Shown here piece after piece: positions 32,949-38,465 of a stretch of 38,465 nt of DNA. Origin of the DNA: Thomasclavelia saccharogumia DSM 17460 (GTDB lineage: Bacteria; Bacillota_I; Bacilli_A; Erysipelotrichales; Coprobacillaceae); contig NZ_JMLH01000021.1 in NCBI RefSeq assembly GCF_000686665.1, positions 1 through 38,465 of the forward strand. Direction: 5' to 3'. Both the position numbers and the translations under genes were made by a program. The notes under the pieces are model-generated. The model ran no database searches and was not told the DNA's origin. It saw nothing but the letters and a program-made list of their open reading frames with translations. How positions within the stretch are numbered: the first letter of the stretch is position 1; every line of letters begins with the position of its first letter.

Positions 32949-34003
32949 CAAATATCTCCTTCTATAATATTTTTATAATTTAAATATATGTTTTCTATAT
33001 AACTGGAAATATTGTTTATTTTCTTTGCTTTCTCAATTGCGGCAAATTGTTTATTTTTATAATATTCATCATTTGAAAGTAAAGATAAAATTTCTTGCAA
33101 ATATTTTTTTACATCAAATAAACAAATAGCCCCACAACATTCATCAACAATATTTGACAGCCCACCAGCACCACTGCATACAACAGGTACTCCTAATGCA
33201 AGTGCTTCTATTGCAACTAATCCATAACCTTCCCATTTAGAAGGAAGACATAATACTTTTGATTTTTTTAAAATTGGATAAGGATTTTCTATAAATCCAT
33301 ATAATTTTACGTTTCTTTGAAATTTTTTTCTTATTATTTCCTGTTGAAAATCTTTAAATAATTCACCAGATCCTACAACAGCAATTTGAATATTAGCCTT
33401 CTTTTTCACTAATTGGTCAATTATATCTAACAATAAATCAGGATTTTTTTGTTTCGTAAGTCTTCCAAGATAAATTAAATCATATTGTTCATCTATCTCA
33501 TATTCCATTGCTTTTTGTTGTACAATATTTATATCTATAGGATTATCAATACATTGAATTTTATGAGCAATATATTTACTGAAAACATATTCATATTCAA
33601 TTGATTTTGAAACTGTAAAAATTTTGGAAAATGAATGACTTGCTAAAAAATAAGCATATGAAAAAATCCCCCTCTTTTTTAACCAAGGAGAATTATTATG
33701 AAGATGGGATATAATTTTTAAATGAGAAAAACATAAAAAAGCAATGATACTTGTCGTATAATCATGAGCATGGATAATATCAGGTTTATATTTTTTTATA
33801 ACCCTTTTAATATTTTTCACATTAACTTTATTAACTGCAATAAAATTAATTTTTTCATTTTCTAATATTTGACGAATAGGACCATCTAATGATACATAAA
33901 AATTTTCCACATCATTGTATTTTCTCATTGATTTAATAATTGTAATAGCAACATTCTCAGCACCTGAATAGCTTCCTGTATTTAATAAATGAATCACCCG
34001 CAT
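32948..34003 (-). CDS. GT4 glycosyltransferase, locus A
   Basis: A 351-residue GT-B enzyme: VIHLLNTGSYSGAENVAITI, DIIHAHDYTTSIIAFL, KIISHLHNNSPWLKKRG, DLIYLGRLTKQKNPDLLL and PSKWEGYGLVAIEALALGVP with the E-x7-E motif. It ends VCSGAGGLSNIVDECCGAIC. GAGGT stands nine bases before the ATG; the gene is 4 bases after the preceding GT4. It probably adds the third or a later sugar of the unit, judged only from order. Donor not assignable. Confidence 0.9.
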   Translation of the reverse strand: MRVIHLLNTGSYSGAENVAITIIKSMRKYNDVENFYVSLDGPIRQILENEKINFIAVNKVNVKNIKRVIKKYKPDIIHAHDYTTSIIAFLCFSHLKIISHLHNNSPWLKKRGIFSYAYFLASHSFSKIFTVSKSIEYEYVFSKYIAHKIQCIDNPIDINIVQQKAMEYEIDEQYDLIYLGRLTKQKNPDLLLDIIDQLVKKKANIQIAVVGSGELFKDFQQEIIRKKFQRNVKLYGFIENPYPILKKSKVLCLPSKWEGYGLVAIEALALGVPVVCSGAGGLSNIVDECCGAICLFDVKKYLQEILSLLSNDEYYKNKQFAAIEKAKKINNISSYIENIYLNYKNIIEGDI

Positions 34004-34007
34004 ATTT

Positions 34008-35153
34008 TTAATACCTCATACTCACATAAATTTCTTCAAGTTTTTTATTGATTTCATCTGTACAAAAAGATTTTATTTTTATTTTATTATATTCCCCCAT
34101 TTTTCTAATTAAATTCTTATCATGACATAGTTTATTTATCCTATCTATAATTTCATCTTCAGACGATACCGAAATTAAAAAGCCTCCTTTTGATTCATCA
34201 ATCAAATCTTTATTTCCTCTAATATTGCCAACAATACATGGTAAACCAGATGCCATAGCTTCCATTATTGAAAGAGATAGCCCTTCTCTAAACGAAGGAT
34301 GTATGTATATATCTGCAATGCTCATAATTTCTATAATATCATTTCTAAAGCCTAAAATATGAACTTGATTTTCCAATCCTAACTCTATAATTAGTTTATG
34401 TAAATAATCACCTAATACTCCTGTTCCTGCAATTAAATAGTGTATTTTATTATTATTTAATTTTTTTATACTTCTAATAACTACTTCATGATTTTTATTT
34501 CTATTAAGCTCTCCAACTGATAAAAGTATAATATCTGCTTTATCTAAATTATTTTCTAACAATTCCTTTTTATTTTGTGTTAAAAAACCTATTCTATCAA
34601 TATCAACTCCAACTCCCGGAATATAAACTACTTTTTTCATTTTCATTTTCTTTTTTGCTCTTATAAAATCTTCAGTAGTGATTGTTATTAAAACATCAGT
34701 ATATTTAGATAAGTATTTTTCAATTGGATAAAATAAAATCCAATTTTTTAATGGTGCGCCTTTATAAAAATGAAATCCATGAGCTGTGTATATACATTCA
34801 GTATTCAAATTCTTACATACCATCCTTCCTATAACTCCACCTATAGGTGAATGGCAATGTATAAATTTATATTGATTAAACATGACTATTTTTTTTACTT
34901 GCTGATATGCAATAATATCCTGTCTTATATTAAATACTGATCTAGTAAAATCAATTTGAAAAAAAGAAACATTCATAAATTTAAGTTTTTCTTTTAATCT
35001 CTTGATTCTATCTACACTACAAGTATTTCCCTCATTAAAATTACACGCAACATGTACTTCATATCCTAAACGTTTCAAAATTTCTATATTATTCATATTA
35101 AATTGATCAATCATTGAAGCAACCGAGGCTAATATTAATACTTTATTTTGCAT
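34008..35153 (-). CDS. GT4 glycosyltransferase, EpsD-like, first transferase of locus A
   Basis: A 381-residue GT-B enzyme with a recognisable EpsD-like block: FIHCHSPIGGVIGRMVCKNL followed by CIYTAHGFHFYKGAPLKNWI and LFYPIEKYLSKYTD. Later come ILLSVGELNRNKNHEVVIRS and PSFREGLSLSIMEAMASGLP with GNIRGNKDLI. The HSPIGG and TAHGFHF blocks are conserved in enzymes adding the second sugar to the priming sugar in exopolysaccharide pathways, and this gene is first after the priming set. GGAGGG stands before the ATG; the start overlaps the epimerase gene by 11 bases. From here on the GC content falls sharply compared with the priming genes. Confidence 0.9.
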   Translation of the reverse strand: MQNKVLILASVASMIDQFNMNNIEILKRLGYEVHVACNFNEGNTCSVDRIKRLKEKLKFMNVSFFQIDFTRSVFNIRQDIIAYQQVKKIVMFNQYKFIHCHSPIGGVIGRMVCKNLNTECIYTAHGFHFYKGAPLKNWILFYPIEKYLSKYTDVLITITTEDFIRAKKKMKMKKVVYIPGVGVDIDRIGFLTQNKKELLENNLDKADIILLSVGELNRNKNHEVVIRSIKKLNNNKIHYLIAGTGVLGDYLHKLIIELGLENQVHILGFRNDIIEIMSIADIYIHPSFREGLSLSIMEAMASGLPCIVGNIRGNKDLIDESKGGFLISVSSEDEIIDRINKLCHDKNLIRKMGEYNKIKIKSFCTDEINKKLEEIYVSMRY

Positions 35154-36036
35154 TTTTTATACCCTCCGTTCTCGTAATAGATGCTTTTAAATCTACTAAG
35201 CAATATGTTTGTTTATATTCACTCATCGCTTTGTCATATATCATGCTTCCAAAAGCCTTATTGCACAGTCCGCTTATTTTCCCAGGTATCTTTGAACATA
35301 TCATTACTCCGACATTCAGTAATCTGTTTATCTTTATTTTTGGGTTGATCACTTTTACGATCTCTGTCGTACCTGCATATTCGCTGTTTTGGGGAAAATA
35401 TAATCCTGCTTCATTATTTTTTATAAGCAGTCTGATAAACTCACACAGATTCTCTATATAAAGCATGCTTCTTTCATTCTTTATATTCGGGAAAAACGGT
35501 AACTTATGAGCCAGTTTTGACAGTACAGGATAGTTGCCCTTGCTTCCTGGTCCATATATCATTGGCGGTCTGATTATCACGATATTGAAATCTTCACTTT
35601 GTAAAGGTGTTAATTTTGTTTCCGCCTGTAACTTACTGTCTCCATAAAAATTAGCAGGTTCCGGTTTCGTATCTTCAGTTATCATCTTTGTTTTTCCATA
35701 TGGTGCACTTTCGCCATAGACAATGATTGAAGACATATAAATGAACTGTCCTGCTCCTGCTTCTTTTGCCTTTGATGCTGTTTCATAGGCCAGATCACAA
35801 TTCACTTTATAATACAGCTGTTTCCTTTCTTCACTGACATTTCCTACATCTGCATGGGCTATCCCCGCTACATGAAAAATGGAATCATATCCTGAAAAAT
35901 CATATTCTTTCCATTCAGAATCAAGCATATCCAGAGTATCTGTTTGAAAATCATCAGGATAGTTTTCCTTTATATATCTTTCAAATGATGTTCCGATATA
36001 ACTGTTGGCTCCAGTTATTAGAATCTTTTTCATCAT
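35143..36036 (-). CDS. NAD-dependent epimerase/dehydratase (short SDR), locus A
   Basis: The start is the ATGATG at 36031-36036, overlapping the stop of the priming transferase gene and preceded by GGGAGAGG; about 297 residues. The N-terminus KKILITGANSYIGTSFERYI is a nucleotide-binding G-x-x-x-x-x-G loop. YDSIFHVAGIAHADVGN, FIYMSSIIVYGE and ANFYGDSKLQAE (Tyr-x-x-x-Lys) complete the SDR active site; IIRPPMIYGPGSKGNYP follows. The length and the neighbour resemble UDP-4-keto-6-deoxy-HexNAc reductases or C4-epimerases that supply the priming sugar, such as those feeding WbpL- or WcaJ-type enzymes. No 4,6-dehydratase is present in the window. Family confident; exact reaction open. Confidence 0.85.
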   Translation of the reverse strand: MMKKILITGANSYIGTSFERYIKENYPDDFQTDTLDMLDSEWKEYDFSGYDSIFHVAGIAHADVGNVSEERKQLYYKVNCDLAYETASKAKEAGAGQFIYMSSIIVYGESAPYGKTKMITEDTKPEPANFYGDSKLQAETKLTPLQSEDFNIVIIRPPMIYGPGSKGNYPVLSKLAHKLPFFPNIKNERSMLYIENLCEFIRLLIKNNEAGLYFPQNSEYAGTTEIVKVINPKIKINRLLNVGVMICSKIPGKISGLCNKAFGSMIYDKAMSEYKQTYCLVDLKASITRTEGIKNAK

Positions 36037-36644
36037 CTGTCCTCTCCCTTCATCGATCCTGTTCCCCCTTCTACTACTCCATCGCTTTTTAATACTGATG
36101 CTATCGTTCCAAAGAAACATTTTAGATCAAATAAAAAAGAGATACGTTCTACGTATTCTCCATCTAACCTCGCTTTTACCGGTATTTCCAGTTCATCTCT
36201 ACCGTTTATCTGCGCCCATCCTGTTAGTCCCGGTCTTACTTCATTGGCGTGATATTTATCTCTTTCTTCTATCAGATCATCCTGATTCCATAATGCCGGC
36301 CTTGGTCCGATCACTGCCATCTCTCCTTTTAGGATATTGATAATCTGGGGCAGTTCATCCAGTGATGTCTTTCTTAAAAACTTTCCTGCTTTCGTAATAA
36401 ACTGATCTGGATCCTTTAACATATGTGTCGGCATATCTTTAGGTGTATCTATATACATCGTTCTAAACTTCAGGATATTGAAATATGTTTTATTGATTCC
36501 TACTCTTTTCTGCTTAAACAGAACTGGTCCTTTACTGTCAAGTTTTATCCAGAGACACAGAATAATAAAAACAGGACTTAAGATGATAAGTCCCCCTAAA
36601 GCCAAAATAAAATCAATGACTCTTTTGATTCCTTTTCGATACAT
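36033..36644 (-). CDS. Priming phosphoglycosyltransferase, locus A
   Basis: A 203-residue monotopic sugar transferase (PF02397) with one hydrophobic segment RVIDFILALGGLIILSPVFI, then FKQKRVGINKTYFNILKFRT, LRKTSLDELPQIINILKGEM, AVIGPRPALWNQDDLI, EVRPGLTGWAQINGRDEL and the C-terminal VLKSDGVVEGGTGS. The DE pair in SLDELP is catalytic. The tail ending VEGGTG distinguishes it from the locus B enzyme (ISSTTSATMEEF), so the two probably use different priming sugars. Both are the short PglC-like form. GGGGG stands seven bases before the ATG, and only 2 bases separate it from the acyltransferase gene. Confidence 0.9.
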   Translation of the reverse strand: MYRKGIKRVIDFILALGGLIILSPVFIILCLWIKLDSKGPVLFKQKRVGINKTYFNILKFRTMYIDTPKDMPTHMLKDPDQFITKAGKFLRKTSLDELPQIINILKGEMAVIGPRPALWNQDDLIEERDKYHANEVRPGLTGWAQINGRDELEIPVKARLDGEYVERISFLFDLKCFFGTIASVLKSDGVVEGGTGSMKGEDR

Positions 36645-36646
36645 TC

Positions 36647-37273
36647 CTATACCCCCATTTCAAAACAGTATTCATCATCATTGCCTACTGTCATCCCATC
36701 ATCGATATTACTGTTTGCTTTTATCTTAGTACCAAAAGTAACAGTACAGTTACTTCCGATACGTGAATAAGAACCAATCAGCGTATCAGGTCTGATCACA
36801 GTATTGGAATAAACAAGGACATGATCTTCAATAATGGCATCATGATTGACAATAGTATTAGCTGTAATGATACAGCCATTACCAACAGTCACATTAGCTT
36901 CAATGACCGCATTAGGAAAAACAACTGTTCCTTTACCAATAGAAGCATAATTAGAGATGATACTGTTTTTTGAAATTAATGATATTAAGTTATAACCTAT
37001 TTCTTCTGCCTTATCAATCAGCCGTCTTCTAAGTTTGTTATTGCCAACAGCAATAAAGATATCTTTATAATCGGGATAAAACAGCTTCATATCATCAATA
37101 GAACCAATGACTTTACAGTCATTGATCACTTTATTGATAAGATTATCATCAAGGAAAGCGATGTGATCATAAGTTTCTCTAGCGATATCTAAACAGCATC
37201 TGCCATGTCCACCTGCTCCTATAATTAATAATTTTTCTATCTTAATCTCCCCTTCCACAAAAAAATTTTTCAA
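36647..37273 (-). CDS. NeuD/PglD-type sugar acyltransferase, first gene of locus A; non-ATG start
   Basis: The coding frame has LLIIGAGGHGRCCLDIARET (nucleotide-binding N-domain), FLDDNLINKV, AVGNNKLRRRLID and a left-handed beta-helix with NTIVNHDAIIEDHVLVYSNT as the catalytic His region. The start is unclear. The frame is open from TTG 37271-37273, which has no ribosome site, and GTG 37256-37258 also lacks one. AAGGGGAG at about 37247-37254 is well placed for ATA at 37238-37240, which would give IEKLLIIGAGGHG and align with the start of the locus B homologue (MNERLIIIGASGHG). A rare start, perhaps low expression, is therefore likely. It probably acetylates the amino group of a UDP-sugar for the adjacent priming enzyme. 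Its local base composition is richer in GC than the transferase genes downstream. Confidence 0.85.
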   Translation of the reverse strand: MKNFFVEGEIKIEKLLIIGAGGHGRCCLDIARETYDHIAFLDDNLINKVINDCKVIGSIDDMKLFYPDYKDIFIAVGNNKLRRRLIDKAEEIGYNLISLISKNSIISNYASIGKGTVVFPNAVIEANVTVGNGCIITANTIVNHDAIIEDHVLVYSNTVIRPDTLIGSYSRIGSNCTVTFGTKIKANSNIDDGMTVGNDDEYCFEMGV

Positions 37274-37282
37274 TTATATATT

Positions 37283-37328
37283 AAAAAAAGAATATAGTTC
37301 CCCCTACCCCAAGAAAGAAACTATATTC
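37283..37328 (-). terminator. Intrinsic terminator in the leader of locus A, candidate antitermination target
   Basis: On the minus strand GAATATAGTTTC (37317-37328) and GAACTATATTC (37290-37300) form a stem of about 10-11 bp around a G-rich loop (TTTCTTGGGGTAGGGG region), followed by seven U residues at 37283-37289. It lies between the second NusG-like gene and the first biosynthetic gene, so all of locus A lies behind it. Confidence 0.85.
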
Positions 37329-37340
37329 AAATCACTAAAT

Positions 37341-37360
37341 GTGCGGTAAACCAGCTACAC
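37341..37360 (-). promoter_or_regulatory. Small RNA hairpin just after the second NusG-like gene
   Basis: Minus strand GTGTAGCTGGTTTACCGCAC starts directly after the TAG of the upstream gene. GTG/CAC, C/G and GG/CC pairs around a TTTA loop with a small bulge can fold into a stem-loop, 12 bases before the terminator stem. LoaP proteins are reported to act through an RNA hairpin in the leader of their target operons, so this is a candidate recognition element. It is one of the few G/C-containing structures in the region. The role is inferred. Confidence 0.45.
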
Positions 37361-37870
37361 CTATTTAATTTTGCATTTAATATTTAAACCTACTAAAATT
37401 TGTCTATTCATAAACTCAATATCCAAGTAAGCTAATTTATTGTGTTTATCAACTTTCACAATATGATTTTGATAATAAATTAATGGACCTTCTATAACCT
37501 TAGCTCGCTTATCTTCAATAAATGCTTGGGACATTTCTAAGATACCTTCATCATTTAAAAGTATATTAAACATTTCAATCTCTTCATCTCTTAAAGCTGA
37601 TACCCCATCTTCTTTAAGCTGTTTAATCAAACCATCTTTTTGCTCACCTAATTTATATAAAAAATTATCAAAATCACTTTGATTCATCTCGCTTTTAACA
37701 AAAATATAACCAGGAAACAAAGGCTTTAAAGCATTACCTTTAATATCCCTACGATAATATTCTATTTGCGGAATAAATGCATTTATTCCCTTTTTATTCA
37801 AAAGCGAACACAATTTATCACTCTTTGCAACTAACACAAATAACACATACCAATTTTCTTTACTAACCAT
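37361..37870 (-). CDS. NusG-like antiterminator paralogue, second copy (diverged KOW)
   Basis: A 169-residue NusG paralogue: NGN domain from KENWYVLFVLVAKSDKLCSL to FPGYIFVKSEMNQSDFDNFL, and a C-terminal KOW domain KVIEGPLIYYQNHIVKVDKH, then NKLAYLDIEFM. Compared with the first copy, the KOW loop has lost the G-x-E-G glycines (PLVGKEGL in copy 1, PLIYYQNH here), so its RNA or protein contact may differ. The gene starts one base after the first copy stops, and its best GGAGG lies inside that gene 17 bases before the ATG, so translation is probably coupled and weak. The likely role is partner or modulator of the first copy in processive antitermination over locus A. It is not housekeeping NusG, which is shorter in its linker and is located beside secE. 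Confidence 0.85.
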   Translation of the reverse strand: MVSKENWYVLFVLVAKSDKLCSLLNKKGINAFIPQIEYYRRDIKGNALKPLFPGYIFVKSEMNQSDFDNFLYKLGEQKDGLIKQLKEDGVSALRDEEIEMFNILLNDEGILEMSQAFIEDKRAKVIEGPLIYYQNHIVKVDKHNKLAYLDIEFMNRQILVGLNIKCKIK

Positions 37871-37871
37871 T

Positions 37872-38378
37872 TTATGACTTACTCGTCACCTCCAAAGGCA
37901 CTTTCATGACGTTACCAAAAACATTATCCAAAAAAGCTAATCTTTTATGACGATTAATTTTTTTAATCAACCCTTCCTTACCTACTAAAGGACCTTCTTG
38001 AACAATTAATTTGGAATCAACAATAATCCCTGTTGAATGCATTATTAAATGATCTTCATTTAATAATGATTCTAAAAGATTCTTTTCATCATTAGTTAAA
38101 GCTAAAATTGTTTGTGTATCACTTTGTAAAACCTTCATCGTAGAACCTAAATCTTTTTCAATTTCTTTAACAGTCATATAAAACTCTTGTTCATTTAATT
38201 CTGATTCTATAAAAAGATAATTCGGAAACATCACTGTTTCTAAAAATACTTTCTTACCTTCCCTAGTCATCAGTTTTTCAATTTTTGGAACAAAAGCACT
38301 CATTCCAGGTTGATTATTAAAATAAACTATCAAATCATTAATTTTGTCTTCATTTACAAAAATAACATACCAATTCAT
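37872..38378 (-). CDS. loaP: LoaP-type NusG paralogue, antiterminator of locus A
   Basis: Start at ATG 38376-38378 (168 residues), because AAGGGGG stands just upstream and the family begins MNWYVIFVNEDK; an upstream in-frame ATG at 38426 has no ribosome site. NGN domain: YFNNQPGMSAFVPKIEKLMT and VMFPNYLFIESELNEQEFY. KOW domain: VQEGPLVGKEGLIKKINRHK followed by RLAFLDNVFG. The R-H-K-R segment in the KOW domain is typical of LoaP, a NusG paralogue that drives processive antitermination of long polysaccharide and antibiotic operons in Bacillota. The gene stands at the head of locus A, before its leader terminator. Only 87 bases upstream are in the window and no convincing promoter is seen there, so the promoter is probably beyond the edge. 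Confidence 0.87.
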   Translation of the reverse strand: MNWYVIFVNEDKINDLIVYFNNQPGMSAFVPKIEKLMTREGKKVFLETVMFPNYLFIESELNEQEFYMTVKEIEKDLGSTMKVLQSDTQTILALTNDEKNLLESLLNEDHLIMHSTGIIVDSKLIVQEGPLVGKEGLIKKINRHKRLAFLDNVFGNVMKVPLEVTSKS

Positions 38379-38465
38379 TTCATTCCCCCTTAAAATAAAA
38401 GTAACTTTTGACTTCAAAATTGTCATAAATTAAAGTACTCTACGAACATATTTTTTTCATAGTTA

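Noticed and set aside
35114..35461. Plus-strand open frame of 115 codons
   Set aside because: It lies opposite the epimerase gene, with no ribosome site or family features.
36005..36340. Plus-strand open frame of 111 codons
   Set aside because: It is antisense to the priming transferase of locus A, with leucine/proline-rich low-complexity content typical of shadows.
38379..38465. Promoter just before the first NusG-like gene
   Set aside because: An ATGACA and TACTTT pair at 17 bases can be drawn, but the -10 is weak and the start point would fall on the ribosome site. The true promoter is probably outside the window.
1..38465. CRISPR arrays, tRNA or rRNA genes
   Set aside because: No regularly spaced repeats, cloverleaf sequences or rRNA-like stretches were seen on either strand.

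Overview
The window is a strongly AT-rich stretch of a low-GC Bacillota chromosome with every confident gene on the minus strand, so transcription runs from the right end to the left. The sequence does not name a species. The very low GC, AAGGAGG-type ribosome binding sites, several TTG starts, TagD and CDP-glycerol transferase genes, LoaP-type NusG paralogues and a PF09820-type AAA ATPase fit a gut Bacillota such as an Erysipelotrichia relative; that placement is an inference.

Reading in the direction of transcription, polysaccharide locus A (38.4-21.9 kb) starts with two tandem NusG-like antiterminator genes. A leader follows with a small hairpin and an intrinsic terminator, then a priming cassette (NeuD/PglD-like acyltransferase, phosphoglycosyltransferase, short-chain epimerase/reductase), three GT4 and three GT2 glycosyltransferases, an EpsG-type polymerase, a polysaccharide pyruvyl transferase, a 790-residue fusion of a pyruvyl transferase with a ferredoxin/FrhB module, and a Wzx flippase. 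The layout suggests that the antiterminators let polymerase read through the leader terminator and down a very long operon.

Between the loci (21.9-19.6 kb) lies about 1 kb without an intact gene, holding decayed coding traces, a terminator and a 24-bp perfect palindrome. Then come a complete tyrosine recombinase and a strong terminator hairpin.

Polysaccharide locus B (19.6-5.3 kb) begins with an aminotransferase, priming transferase and acetyltransferase trio matching the bacillosamine enzymes PglE, PglC and PglD. It continues with a PglA-like GT4, five GT2 enzymes, a GT32 enzyme, an O-antigen-ligase/Wzy-type polymerase, a DUF1919 protein, a CDP-glycerol glycerophosphotransferase, a second Wzx and TagD. 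The product is probably an undecaprenyl-linked polymer carrying glycerol phosphate. Two complete Wzx/Wzy/priming sets mean two separate repeat-unit polysaccharides.

The left end (5.3-0.9 kb), set off by a decayed transposase fragment, is a different system: a separately promoted, RiPP-like operon. It encodes a 47-residue acidic peptide, then, after an intrinsic terminator, a membrane-anchored deacetylase-like protein, an HPr-kinase-like ATPase, a PqqD-like peptide-binding protein, a Ser-His S26-type peptidase and an NTP_transf_5 nucleotidyltransferase. It has no lasso cyclase, radical SAM, YcaO or lanthipeptide enzyme, which makes it the best candidate here for an undescribed system. The first 629 bases are the N-terminal part of an AAA ATPase running off the window.
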